From contig JAJEKV010000045.1 in the NCBI GenBank assembly GCA_021234155.1, positions 11,734,050 through 11,798,049 of the forward strand: a DNA stretch of 64,000 nt. Direction: 5' to 3'. A program made the position numbers and the translations under genes. Position 1 is the first letter of the stretch. Every line of letters begins with the position of its first letter. The DNA is from Isoetes taiwanensis (lineage: Eukaryota > Streptophyta > Lycopodiopsida > Isoetales > Isoetaceae). The notes beneath the pieces are model-generated. The model was not told where the DNA came from. It saw nothing but the letters and a program-made list of their open reading frames with translations, and made no database searches. This document shows positions 24,416 to 35,924 of the stretch, one piece after another.

Positions 24416-25940
24416 ATGGGCGAAGGCGCAGCCAGTTCATTACTTCATCTTCTGCTTTTCTCTTTGACAATTCTTGTCGTCGTCGCTCAAACAGGCAATT
24501 TCCACTCTCTAACCTGCAAGCAAAAATTAACTCGTTAAGCTCTAAATTACATTCTTCTAATAGTGTTTGAATGCTTTACAGGATTTGTAAGCATTGACTG
24601 TGGTGCTGCTGAAGCCTATGTAGATGCTCCAACAGGAATTGCATGGGTTCCAGATGGGAAATATACAGACTCTGGTGTCACCGCCAACGTAGTGAATCAG
24701 AGTGTATTCCAGCCGTTACGGACACTCAGATACTTCCCAAATATTAGCAATGGAAATTGCTATGTATTGCCAGTCGTGACCGGCCATAAGTATTTCTTCA
24801 GGGCTATGTTTTTCTATGGCAACTATGACGCCAAACAGTCCTGGCCATCGTTTTTGCTGTCTTTTGATGGAGGTAATTATACCTATATGATAACCGGATC
24901 TGATTATTCGTTGGACCAATCAGCCAGTGTGGAGGTAATATTCACACCAAATCAGGTTAGCGTAAGCCTGTGCCTCACCAGCAATGACTTGGTAGATAAT
25001 GTCCCTTTTATTTCCTCATTGGAGCTCAGGCCTCTACCGACAGATTTTTATGATATTCATGACGATGATATCTTAGGTCCTGTGCCTTACTTACGAGTAA
25101 GCCACAGGACCTACTTCAATGAAGATGCTAGCAAAATTATAAGGTAATTACGTAACATGTTGTCATTACTATTGATGAGGCTTGTTCCCTAACCTGCTGG
25201 ATTTTGCTTGTTCATGTAGATATCCTCAAGACCAGACTGATAGAAAATGGTTCCCCCATTCTGATGTTCCACCTTATGCTACCAGACTAGGCTCCGATTT
25301 CTCCATGGACACTTCACAGGTCTTAAACAAGCCACCAGCACAGGTGTTGATGACAGCCCTGGAAGGGAAAAATGGTTATGTTTTCAATTATACTCTGAGC
25401 TTGGGGCGGGTTAATTCAAAGTTGGTGTGCTATTTCTACTTTTGGGACCTACGATATAACAGAACAGTCACCGATATTCGGGAATTCAATACTGTGGTAA
25501 GCAGCAACGTTGGGGAAATAACAGATCATCCTCAATGGCTGCGAATCCTGCCTAATACGACGTCGGTCGGAGGCTTTTATGGCAGTTGGGGAACGTCCGA
25601 TGATCTTAAAATGGCATTCTCGTTGATTCCGACAAGCAATTCTACTTTGCCTGCAATTTTAAACGCCTTTGAGATACTTTTATATGATGAGCCACCGGTT
25701 GCATTGCCCGCGGCACCGCCTCCTCCTCCGCTTCCTTCCGCTCCTGTGTCTAACCCCACTGGCCCTCCACGTGTTCCAGTAAAGCCAGCGCCGAATTCAT
25801 CAGTGCGATGCCTCCTGCCGCTGCCTCTCTTGTTCATCCAGGTGAGAATCTTCCGTTTACTTTAGGCTAGACTATGCTTTTGCATGTCCGTTTTAACACA
25901 AACATATTTGCAGGTGATTCTCTTGGGAGTACTAGTGTAA
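24416..25940 (+). CDS. Malectin-like domain protein, secreted and probably GPI-anchored (4 exons)
   Basis: Predicted exons 24416-24494, 24582-25143, 25220-25841 and 25914-25940 join in frame to 429 residues. Residues 1-26 are a signal peptide (LLHLLLFSLTILVVVAQT). A single malectin-like domain follows, starting FVSIDCGAAEAYVD and including YFPNISNGNCYVLPVV, FFRAMFFYGNYD and the second half (YPQDQTDRKWFPHSDVP, NAFEILLYDE). Then comes a Pro-rich linker and a hydrophobic C-terminus (CLLPLPLLFIQVILLGVLV), typical of a GPI-anchor signal. No kinase domain or LRR follows, unlike most plant malectin-like receptors, so the likely place is the outer plasma membrane face, binding wall glycans or peptides (inferred). 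Intron 1 would be a GC-AG intron (AG|GCAA), the others are GT-AG. All exon phases fit and there is no internal stop, making this the best intact gene here. Confidence 0.75.
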
Positions 25941-26571
25941 TTGGGTTGCCATTTAAAAATTTATAATCTGAACATACATAAATAAGTCATTGTACTATTC
26001 TAATGCGCGTGTTCAGTGCTAGTGTAATTGGGTTGCCATTTTAAAATTTAATAGTGTACTTAGGCCTTTTCTCCACAACAGTCTTATTTTACGACTTGTC
26101 ACATTTTTATAAGACATCATTTTGGGCTCCATGTCATACATAAGACATGTCTTAAAAAAATTAGTTTCCCATAAGACATTCATTACTGATATAAGACGTG
26201 TCCCATATTCAAAGTTTTTCACTAAAATTTCAAAAAATAGAAAGGGGTGGTTTTTTAATTCACATACTCAAAAAAGCATGTGGGCGACACATGTGCTGCA
26301 CAGGTGCTGACTGCCCTTCATTGCCCTTCAAACTGCCCTTCATTGCCCTTCCATAGCCCTTCATTGCCCTTCAAAAAATCATGAGTGTTTTCTATTATAT
26401 AAAGGATATAATGAGCATATTAGTGATGCAAATGATGATGACATAAATTATTTGGTGAAGGTGCTTATATGTGCTGTGATGGTCAAAAAACTGGGTAGGT
26501 CAATAAAAAAGTTACCCAAAGAGAACTAGAAAAATGCCCACCTTCGGTGAGTTGTGTTTTTTAATATTGTA
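25941..26571. other. 3' flank with short repeats
   Basis: The last codons and 3' flank of the malectin-like gene (TAGTGTAATTGGGTTGCCAT) recur at about 26021-26040. Further on are ATAAGAC-type repeats (26100-26205) and a GCCCTTCATT minisatellite (26310-26380). No gene is seen. Confidence 0.5.
26310..26380 (+). repeat. GCCCTTCATT minisatellite
   Basis: About six copies of an 11-base motif TGCCCTTCA(T/A), arranged as 22-base pairs (TGCCCTTCATTGCCCTTCAA). Confidence 0.85.
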
Positions 26572-26598
26572 CTAGAAATGGAGCCCAGCGTTGCTCGC
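26572..26598 (-). mobile_element. Helitron 3' terminus, no. 3 (minus strand, decayed hairpin)
   Basis: CTAGAAATGGAGCCCAGCGT with TTGCTCGC following is the reverse of the Helitron terminus, with one arm of the hairpin mutated (CTCGC instead of CTGGGC). The element body extends to the right, through the pyrimidine tract, and resumes after the TTAA element at 32923. Confidence 0.6.
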
Positions 26599-26693
26599 AT
26601 AACTAGGAACTGTAAATAATACACTGGAGCAATTGTTAAATGAACTCACATTTTTACAATTACACAATTAAGAACATCAACTGCATCTCTTAG

Positions 26694-27020
26694 TTCCCAT
26701 TATTTTTCTCTTTTCCTTTTGCATTTCTTCACTTTTTCCTTCTTTTATTTTTCTCTTTCCCGTTTCCTTTTTATATTTTTCATTTACCCTTTTCCAATAT
26801 CCCATTTCTCCCATTTTCTTTTTCCCTTTTTTATTTTTCCCTTCCCCGCTTTTCCGTTTCTATTTCCCCTCTCTTTTATCAAATTTCGGTTTGCCCTTTC
26901 CTTTTTCCTTTTCTCTCCTTTTCCCCTTTTTTCCTTTCCTTTTTCCCTTTTTCGTTTTTCCATTCGCCGCGTTTTCCTATTCCCTCCCCTTTTCCCTTTT
27001 CCGTTTTTCTACTCTCCCCT
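26694..27020 (+). repeat. Polypyrimidine tract 1
   Basis: About 330 bp almost purely C and T on this strand (units such as TTCCCTTTTCCTTTT). Similar tracts at 32975-33560 and 35925-36270 also follow Helitron-type ends or their derivatives. Long phase-open frames across it are not proteins. Confidence 0.9.
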
Positions 27021-27195
27021 GCAAAAGAGATGGGCAGTGTACAGGGGAGGCACAGCAATTATTCTAGATCAATGGCCTTCCAATCCTTGGATTGGCTATG
27101 TCTAGATAATTTTAGAAGCATAAAATTACCACTAGCATTAGAAGCACAAAATTATCACTACCATTAGCATTATCTTCTTCTTGGTAGTCTTTTAA
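26951..27195 (+). repeat. Repeat module, first half (filled site)
   Basis: This sequence continues at 32923-33030 once the inserted TTAA element is removed. The uninterrupted version lies inverted at 34977-35297 and includes the same CTAGACATAGCC and AAGAAGATAATGCTAATG segments. It serves as a direct filled/empty site comparison. Confidence 0.9.
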
Positions 27196-27229
27196 CACTA
27201 GAGTGGTCCCGGGAACCATTCCTGGTCCA

Positions 27230-30200
27230 TGGACCAGAACTGGTCCTGTTGACCCACTGCCACTTAAACCAATATATCTGAGAATAGAAGTTTCAATTTC
27301 GCGATATATCGCCATCATATCAATCTTTACTTGATTCTTAATTATTTTCGAGAATTTCAAGACCAATGAACTCACCTATATGTTGTAGTGATTGTTCAAA
27401 TATTAGAGAATTTGACAGTTTCTGCAACAGTTCAGAACTGCATTCTTAGGTTTTCCTAGCATAAACGGGCCTAAACCTTGCTGAAATTGGAAGTATTTGT
27501 CTACTTATGATGGAACACATTGATTTTTATGTTTTCAGCTTTGGTTGCTATCATCTAACATCTGTGGAAGCCAGCAAACCCTATTTTGTTCAAAAATGCT
27601 GCTTGCGGTTTAGGAATTATTTCTCTCTTAATATTACAAGTTTTGGTTTAGTTCTTGTGGCCATGGATTCTTAACTATATGAAGTACAATCTTATATTTT
27701 TTTGGAATGTTCATAAGTTATATCAACTTCAAAATCTAATAGGAAATTTCTTATACAGAATTTAGGACAAAATTATATGTTACAAGAAATTTATCGCGGC
27801 GGCCAAGGCCGCCGCGAACATTTCTCTTTCCGACATCCTTATGCTCAGAAAAATGAGCCGGTAAAGTGGAATATTTGCAAGTTAATTCATCATACTCTTT
27901 TATCTTTCCATATGTGCATCCAAGGGGCTGCTTGTTATTGTTGCTGTTAACATTTTGATGATATTTTCTTAGAAATAAAGGTATTAAGATTTGATATAGT
28001 AAAGCAATGCCTAGGTTACTTAGCTATTAGTTAGTTATTTTGAGCAGAGTTTAAATTGGTAGACTGAGGGCTTGCATCTTAATTGCTTTTAAATGTTTCA
28101 TGCCAAAGATTTAATACAAATCAATTCTTGACTAATCACATGCCATTTATGTCCATTGTAAACTTCGTCCTTTAAGCTTGATTGTCGAGACATACCAAAC
28201 AGAGTATAACGTGGTGTTGAATGGCTTTCTTAGACAGAAACTAAGGCAAGCAACCAAAACTTTTTTCCTAAATGCATTATCAATTTGTGCCGTTACATTG
28301 GACATTGTGAAAGTGCCTTTGTCGTATTACCGTGAACTTAGAGATGGAAGAACCTTTTGAAGTTCATCTCATCTTCCAATTATTATGATCTATCTTCTTG
28401 TAGCAATAACTATGGAAAAGACACATATTCCATATTCATCCAAAAACAACCATATGAATGTTCAATAAATTGAGCTTTCTATGAAGTGCCTAAATAACAC
28501 ATGATCAAGAACCTAATCTCTCAAACTGTTTTTTTAACAACTCAATAACTTCCTTTGATTGCAAATCGGAAGGGGAAACAACCTCATAGCGCACGAAGCA
28601 CATTAGGTCATATATGGCCACATCCTTTTTGCCTTTGTCGATTTCGAGTCAAACTTTTGTAAATTCTTTGCGATTACAAAATCTCACATAGCTTAATAAT
28701 TATGGCGATTACAAAATCTCACGATGTAGCATTGATGCGGCATCTACCATAATGCGGCAATCAAGCTAAAGCGAACAAGCATCGTTATATATTACATCTT
28801 CAATATTGCCCTTGACTCTCCTGTTGCATTGGTTCATTATGGATAGTTTATAGCGGCATCTTTGCCATTTAAACATTGGTGTAAGTGTTTGTGTAACTTG
28901 TGAGGAATTGATCTACCAAACATTTCGGACGAGAAAACAATATGATGAATCGGTTTGGTGGTATTTGAGGTTCTATATGAATGGCGAGGTGTGGATGTGG
29001 TAATCGCTTCATGCAAAGTCAACCAACGATTTTTAACTTCAACAAAGATGATAACTTGACATTTTGAATTATACCCTCTCTATTTGTCATTTTTCAACTT
29101 ACATTTTGTTCTCTCTTAAAAGCCATAGCCTAAGGCGCCGAATCTTTAGGAACAAAACCGTTACCTATTTTCCGCACGTGGGACTTTGAGGCCTACTAAT
29201 TTGTTTTTGCGGATTTAAGCTTTTCGACACTCTTCAATGCCTTGACTGCAGAGACCATACCCTAACTGGCAGATTGAACAATATTACCACTTGATCAATC
29301 AAATCAATATAAAGAACTTTCTATAACAAAAAAAAAACTCTAAAATGCGTATTTACCATTTTGAGAAGCGAAGCTTCTGCGAGCTATAGCAGATCTGAAT
29401 TTTATACTAGAGCACAATACCGATTTACAAATGCATAAAACATCGCATTCAAAGATCTTTGTGGCCTTCATCGATCACCAAGATAGGGCCAACCTACCTC
29501 ACCAACAATAATGCTTAATGTTAGGAACTTCATTTCTTGCCAATGCATTCACTAAAAAGATCAAAGTTCGTGATCAAATACATTGTTGTAAACATGCCCA
29601 CCACTATCAACTGAGGGCATTAGCGGATGCAAATTCTCGCAAAAAGAGTCCTGCAGGCCGAGTGTAAGGAATTAGGCGGATGCGAACTCCCGCATAAAGT
29701 TTGGGTCTGCCAGAGGGTGAGTGTTTATTACAACTAAGCGCACCATGCCTATTCAAGTCTGCAACAATGCCCGCATGGTAAACCCGATATCGATTTGAAT
29801 TTTTCACTAGAGGGCATACGATTTACCATAGCTTCAAACATCTTCAAACATCGGCAATATATTTCACGTGGCTATAGCTTCAAGAGCCAATATAAAGCAA
29901 CAAAACATCCATCTACTATAATACTATGAAACTTTAGGGCATTTTTGGAGAGAATTAAGCGTTCTACCGTGCAAAGCAGATTTTATTGCCATTTCGCAAT
30001 AGGCATTTCTTTGCGCTCAAGGCTATAATGACCTATTCATCCGCCATAATCTCATAATGAGCTTTTGATATTTACTTCTTGTTCCGGATAACAAATGGAT
30101 GACTTTCCATGTGCCGAAGTCTAGGCCCTAAATCAAACATTTTGCACCGTCTTTAGGTGCTCTTAGGTCGGTTCGGGAATCTAATGACGAGTAATCTAAA

Positions 30201-31800
30201 TCATCGGTAAATAAAATGGGCATTATGAATACCCTTGAAAACGTTATGATTGAAATGCTAAAATGAAAATTGCTAAAACATACCAAAATGAAGCAATGGC
30301 CGTTGAAAGAGGAAGACCCATCTCCATGGCAAAGAGTCTTTGTGAGAAAGATCCCGTTCAAAAATTTGAGTGATTTAAGATGTTGATATCTCTTTGATAC
30401 AAGAATGTGCCCAAAAGCCGCTGAGATAGGTCAAGAACCAAAGAGGCTTGAATCAAAGAAAAAATAAATGGATCCGAGAACAAAGCACCATAGGACGATC
30501 ACCTATAGAACAAAACGGAAGTGTATGACCTCTTCGGATAAGAACATTCCCAAATTTGGGTCTGGAGGCGGAAGCTGAGAAACAAAACAGGGGCACACAC
30601 CGTCATGCGCAAAACAGGGACACACACAAATCCAAACTTTCCCACCAAAATGCTCTGCAACAGATGGAGCTTCTGCCGTTTCCCAGCTCCGGCGATGGCG
30701 ATGCAAGGCGCCATAGCCAAGCCAACCCCTTATTTCGCTGTTTTTTTTTTCTCTAATTTTTTAAAGCCCTATTTTTTCCTCAGAAACCGCATCAACGAAT
30801 ATTCCAAAAGCATCTCTCTAGGAGAGTTATATATGTTTAGAAAATGCTCCAAAATCACCACCTGTAAGTATCAAGAGGGTAATGAATGATGCATTCTTCT
30901 TATATCTAAATAGAAAATTATTCTATCGACTCGCATATAGTATAATTAAGGTTTAACCATGCAATTAACTAGATTTAAAGATGATGTACAGCCATAGGAT
31001 TAACACATTAGAGGTTAAAAATTTGAGTTAAACCCAAAATTATAGGCTAAAAACTCATCATTTACTAGCTAGTGATGTTTATTGATGAATGAAAGTGAAG
31101 ATCGTGAAGTTTAAGGATAAGAATAAGAAATTAAACCATATGATCTTTGATGCGTCTTTCTCAGCTTTGTAGAGAACACGCTACATTTCTCCAAATAAGC
31201 CTTCCAAATGGTTCAAAATATGACAAGGGACATATATATAGGTCTCCTATGTAAGTTGTGTGGCTTTCTTGCAAAAATATACAGAGAAACATGGTTATTT
31301 TTTACTAGTATGAAACTGGTATATCCATTACTGCTACAAAGCATTAGAGTTTTAGTAGGATAATGTTACAAGTAGGTCATCTTTCATATACACTATATTT
31401 TCCATGAATGCGGGCCTTCCTTTGCAATATAACTCTCTATTTTTATATTAAAATAATGTATTATTTGAAAGATACAAATATAATTAAGCATAAACCATTT
31501 ATGGTCCATAACTAGACCAATTGTATAGAGCATATATCTCTCACTAGCCCTATCCATTTTGTTCCCATAATGATAATGGTTTCTTACCTTTAATAACATA
31601 ATTTTTGAAAGGTGTGAGTGGAAATCCATCTAGATTCAATTGCTGAATAAGTACCCCATAAATTCACAGTTGTTTGTGCTTAAACATTGCCCTCAAATTA
31701 TGCAAGCTCGCCTAACCAATTAATTTTATCCTATAGAGAATTGTACATATAAACTATATTCTAAAGTTGAGATCAAAATTGATTAAGATGTTGCCTCTAT
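27230..31800. other. Interior of the TTAA element, no recognised gene
   Basis: About 4.5 kb of AT-rich sequence with GC-richer patches near 29.6-29.8 and 30.5-30.7 kb. No frame exceeds 94 codons and none shows a piggyBac DDD pattern, an RT motif or another known domain. It may contain captured host introns or 5' regions. Confidence 0.4.
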
Positions 31801-31814
31801 TAATTTTTAAACTT

Positions 31815-32922
31815 CCAGTCCTGTGGACCAATAATGGTCTGCAAGTGGAACTGCATATAACAGTCTAACTTGACTTTTTATAGTCATAAACTTCTATATT
31901 TTTCTTTGAATGTTTTTGCATTCATTTCATGACATGGGACATTTTGAGAATGTGATTTTTCAAAGTCACATCTCGAGGAATAAATCTAGAATAGACATAG
32001 AAGACATATTTGAATTTGATGTTATAAAATTTAATCCAAATCTCAAGGTTATGATCAACAAATATTTTCATTACTAAAGTAATTCAGAAGCTATTCATAT
32101 CCCAAAATTCAACTTGAGATCAATTAACATAAGAAAGTTATTGATTTTAAATAGACCTATGGACCAGTAATGGGCTCAGGTACAGAAACCTTTCTTGATT
32201 TCTTGTGGCCATGTCTTTTGCATTTTTAACGAGCTTGTTTTTGCATTGATTTCATATCATTTTGAACTTTCATATTATGATTTTTTGGAGGACATCATAG
32301 AGTAAGTTTTGCTCTATAAGAGGAAATATTAATCATTATTACAAGTTACCTAATATTGAGATCAAAAGTGAAAGTCCAAACATCAAATTCAAGATGAGCC
32401 AACATTTTTATGGGATAGAGGAACTTGTCAATCGCTTATATGTCAAATATTAGCTCAAAATGCATTTTCCTGTAAAAGTTCTTGTATTAAAACTACAACT
32501 GCCTTCTGGGAACCATAATTGGTTCAGAGGAGGCAGAAAGCAGTTTTGACCCTGTCATGTTTGAATGGCCCTATCTTTCTTCATAGACTTCGGATTGACA
32601 TGTAATTTTTTGTGTCATTTTTCTTATCTCATGTAGAAAAATATCATCATAATCAAAAAATTTGAAAAAATCGATTTGTCGAGACAGTTTAACTTTATGT
32701 AAACATGAAGCTTTTGGTACTTGACCCCCCTAAGTTCGCTAGAGCATAACTTACAAGAATGGGGGTATATATATTTTTAGATATTTTTCTAGTAGACTAT
32801 GACTGCCATATATGAAGTCCTAGGAAGGGTTCGAATAGATTTTCTACCATTGATTTTATATGAATTTTAAAGTGAGCACTTCAAATGGACCATTTCTGGT
32901 CCATCACCTGACCACTCTAGTG
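31815..32922 (-). repeat. Diverged tandem units of about 340-380 bp, each headed by a GGACCA..TGGTCC palindrome
   Basis: Imperfect palindromes occur at about 31822 (GTGGACCAATAATGGTCTGC), 32160 (TGGACCAGTAATGGGCTCAG), 32508 (GGGAACCATAATTGGTTCAG) and 32886 (ATGGACCATTTCTGGTCCAT). Between them are similar T-rich segments (for example TTTTTGCATT(C/G)ATTTCAT near 31915 and 32240). The left end of the element also has two such motifs close together at 27207-27250. They are candidates for transposase-binding repeats. Confidence 0.6.
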
Positions 32923-32974
32923 TTAATATTTAGTTATTGTGTTTGATGATGGGGCCTTGTCCCTCTCCTTTATT

Positions 32975-33560
32975 TCGCCTCCTCTTTTTGCCTTCCCTTT
33001 TTCCTTTACATTTTCGCATTTTCCATTTCTCCCTTCCCCTCGCTTCGATTTTCCCTTCCCCTTTTCCTTTTCCCGATGGCCTTTTTCCCTTCCCTATTCC
33101 TCCTTTCCCAACCCCTTCTCTCTTCCTATTTTTCCCTTCTGTTTCTCCCTCTCCCTCTCACTTTTCCTTTTCTCTTTCCCTCTCCCTTTTCCATGCTCTA
33201 TTTCCCTTCCCTTTTCGCCACCTTTTTTTTCTTCCTATTTTTCCCTTCCTTTTTCCCACCCTTTTTCCCTTTCCATTTTCCTCGTGCCCTTTTTCCTTCC
33301 TTTTCCTCCTTCTTTGTTCTTTTCCCTTTCCCTTTCCCTTTTCCCATGCCTTCTCCTTTCTCCTTTCCTTACTCTTTCCCTCTTCGTTTTTTTCACTTCT
33401 CTTTTCCACCGTCTTTCTTCTCTTTTTCCCGTGCTCTTTTCCCTTTTGCCTCCCCTTTTCTTTTTCCTTTCCCTTTTCCTACCCTTTCTCCCCTTCCCTT
33501 TTTCGGTGTACCCTTCCTCCCCCCCCACGTCCTCCCCCTCCCCCCTCTTTTTCTTTTCCT
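32975..33560 (+). repeat. Polypyrimidine tract 2
   Basis: Nearly 600 bp of C/T-only sequence; three long overlapping open frames on this strand and Arg/Lys/Glu-rich ones on the other are by-products of the composition. Confidence 0.92.
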
Positions 33561-33777
33561 TTCACAACAACCCCAATCTTTGGGTCCACATGTTGTTTTT
33601 CAGTGTGGCTTTTGCCAAAAAACAACATCAAACAAGGTGTTGTGCACGGAGGGTTGCCCTCCAGTGGCACGAGAGTTGAATCTTCTTTGTTTAATGTCGA
33701 GCCTTGTTAATGGCATAAATGCACGGATTCATTTTCTTTGCCCAAAAGTTCTTTGGTTTATTTCATAAATTGCGGAG
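33561..33777. other. Short spacer before DUF7869-like copy B
   Basis: Non-repetitive 217 bp linking the pyrimidine tract to the element terminus; no gene seen. Confidence 0.3.
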
Positions 33778-34976
33778 AACCATCATTCAATTAAATTGGG
33801 ATTATGTCTTAATTTTAGGATAAATTTTATATTGCACTTTTTTAGTAACTTTGTTAAATTCACTTTTTAGTATCTTTGTTGCCCTTAGACTAGAATAGAC
33901 GTTAACATATAATCATACACGGGAATATAAATTCACACCTTAACTTCAAATTACAAATTCATATATCATGAAACTCAAGTAGTACACAACTTTTATTAAA
34001 AGTGATTGATACATAGTAACTGTTTATCATTTTTCCACCAACATCCCCAAGGATATGAGAACCTTATTCCTTACATCCTGAGGTATTGTAACTCTCGCTG
34101 TTTTACTAGGAATAGTTTTTGGAGTCCACGAGTACAATACAGTTTCAATGTCTAGCCAAAGATCAGGATCACTAGGATTTCTCCTCCACCTCTTTGTCCA
34201 ACAATCTGAATATCTTTCTTTATCGGTGACATTAGTCAACTGATGTACTGGACACCACCATTCCATGCGCACCTTATTGAAGTTAACATCACCTTCTTCT
34301 TTGCAAATATCCGAGATAGTCCATCCCAACCACTTTGGATAGGTCTCTAGATCTTTGCTTTTTTACTACTACAAATTGGTGGCACTCCGTCGTTAGAAGG
34401 TTCATAAGAATCCATGCCTAGATATTTTTGGCCTATCCTTCTTAGGACCAACATAGTGTTTATCAGATTGAGGAGGAGCATATGCCTTCACAATGCTACT
34501 AATGGTACCATCATCTTAAACAAGACACCGGCTAATGTTTTCCACTTACTTTTAGGGAACCACCCCTTCTTTCGGCTCTTAGAGGATGTGTCTACCTCAT
34601 CCAACAAGTTGATCACCTTCTTCCAATAATCTATCAATGCACGATTAGTGTCATCTGAATTAGTTTGCCAATGCTTGATGTAGTCATTGATGCCATCCTT
34701 AGTCAATCCCAATTGCTTGACTTCTTCAGTTGGTTTTAGAGCTTTTGGTTGACCAGGAGGTATCATAGGCTTGCCATTTGCATCCCTGCGCCAAATTTCT
34801 GCCCCACCTCTCCACTTCTCCTCTGAAGGTCTCATTTTCCATTGCATGATTGGAATCCCTTCTCTCACCCAAAAAGTGAATTGAAGAGGTCTAGAATGAC
34901 CTTCCATGTCGAGAGCATAACCATCCACAAAACTCTTCCAATCAGGAACTTCTTCTATGATAGATCCTATAGGAGA
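33778..34976 (-). pseudogene. DUF7869-like element, copy B (3' end only)
   Basis: Begins with the terminus AACCATCATTCAATTAAATT and carries, on the minus strand, the C-terminal third of the protein (EEVPDWKSFVDGYALDMEGH, QPKALKPTEEVKQLGLTKDG, WTISDICKEEGDVNFNKV). It is nearly identical to copy C over the shared length but frames differ by small indels. The copy stops abruptly at about 34976, where copy C continues with GATGGATTTGTACATCC; there it is joined to the inverted repeat module. The catalytic motifs are therefore missing. Confidence 0.75.
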
Positions 34977-35297
34977 AATAGAAAATGCGAAAATGTAAAA
35001 GAAAAATGGAAGGCAAAAAGAGGAGGCGAAATAAAGGAGGGGAACAAGGCCCCACCACCAAACACAATAACTAAATATTAAAAGACTACCAAGAAGAAGA
35101 TAATGCTAATGCTAGTGGTAATTTTGTGCTTCTAATGCTAGTGGTAATTTTATGCTTCTAAAATTATCTAGACATAGCCAATCCAAGGATTGGAAGGCCA
35201 TTGATCTAGAATAACTGCCCATTTTCTTTTGCAGGGGAGTGTAGAAAAACGGAAAAGGGAAAAGGGGAGGGAATAGGAAAACCCGGCGAATGAAAAA
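34977..35297 (-). repeat. Inverted copy of the repeat module (empty site for the TTAA element)
   Basis: Reverse complement of 26951-27195 joined to 32923-33030, without the 5.7-kb insertion. Both ends are broken: by copy B on the left and by the reverse transcriptase fragment on the right. Confidence 0.88.
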
Positions 35298-35853
35298 ATG
35301 AAGTACGAGGCATTCCAATGGGTTTTTCATGCAAGCCCTTGCGGGTGCAATCTTTACTTGGCCTGGTTTGAAATGGCTTTCATTAAAAAAATTGCTACAC
35401 AAGGTAGATACGAGGAACTCAGGATGTTCAAGTCGGTTTTCAGATATATGGATGATTTATTGGCTGTCAATTGCCCCATCATTAGACAGTTTCTCCAAGA
35501 ACTTAATATGGCTGACATCAATGTCTATGATCCGGATAGTTTGGGCATCAAGGAAGAGACCATCATGGCAGATCACGATAATTCTGGTGCTCCACATGGA
35601 TACAAAGCCAATTTTCTTAACCTATCTATTGAGATAGCTTGCAAGACTAGTGGAGTTTATAGAACCATTAGATGTGATAAGAGAGATAAATTACCATCAA
35701 AGCTCTGAAATTTGTACGCGCAGACAGTTGTAGGCCATATCATCAAGCTAGAAATGTAATTCTTTCGCAAGTACTTCCCTACATGTATGTTAATTCTTGC
35801 CCAATTGGGGCCGCTACTGATATTATCGAATTAGCACAAAACTTCATTAACAA
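35298..35853 (+). pseudogene. Reverse transcriptase fragment with YMDD (non-LTR/PLE-related type)
   Basis: The frame has CGCNLYLAWFEMAFIKK, then FRYMDDLLAVN (catalytic YxDD), then NFLNLSIEI and CDKRDKLP, and after a one-base shift KFVRADSCRP and VLPYMYVNS to TAG at 35855. The layout (ACSPxxCNLYxxxYE - RYxDDL - YPxxLxLxxE - FLDLxI - DKRDxxP) belongs to a group of algal, animal and plant RT-like proteins related to Penelope-like elements. The first RT motifs are lost at the left junction, and the reading frame ends exactly where the Helitron terminus CTAG begins, so the Helitron inserted into it. Confidence 0.6.
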
Positions 35854-35885
35854 CTAGTAATGGTACCCAGCGTTGCTGGGCGTAA
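35854..35885 (-). mobile_element. Helitron 3' terminus, no. 4 (minus strand)
   Basis: CTAGTAATGGTACCCAGCGT followed by TGCTGGG gives, on the minus strand, the hairpin CCCAGCAACGCTGGG, a 10-base spacer and CTAG, preceded on this strand by A as needed for A|T insertion. The body extends to the right into polypyrimidine tract 3 and is cut at 36272 by the DUF7869-like element. Confidence 0.72.
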
Positions 35886-35924
35886 GTTGAGAGCCTGTAA
35901 ATGTTTTGGGCTGCAGTGAGAAAA

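Larger units (their letters stand above)
27192..32926. mobile_element. TTAA-flanked inverted-repeat transposon (piggyBac-like), 5.7 kb
   Basis: The element starts CACTAGAGTGGTC at 27196 and ends with the exact inverted copy GACCACTCTAGTG at 32922; TTAA flanks both sides (27192-27195 and 32923-32926). The uninterrupted copy of the host sequence at 35.1 kb has a single TTAA at the same point (GGTAGTCTTTTAATATTTAG), which proves the insertion and the 4-bp duplication. TTAA specificity with CAC/CCY-type ends is typical of piggyBac (Kolobok is the alternative); the CACTA-like start is coincidental, since CACTA elements duplicate 3 bp. No transposase frame is visible inside, so it is a non-autonomous derivative or the gene has decayed. 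Confidence 0.85.

Noticed and set aside
27196-32922. Calling the TTAA element a CACTA transposon because its ends read CACTA
   Set aside because: The duplication is 4 bp TTAA, confirmed by the empty site, whereas CACTA elements duplicate 3 bp; no ACGTC subterminal repeats or TNP2 are present.
32937-33768. Three overlapping open frames of 230-257 codons rich in Phe, Pro, Ser and Leu
   Set aside because: They cross a C/T-only tract in all three frames; absence of stops follows from composition, and the opposite strand gives equally long Lys/Glu/Arg frames.
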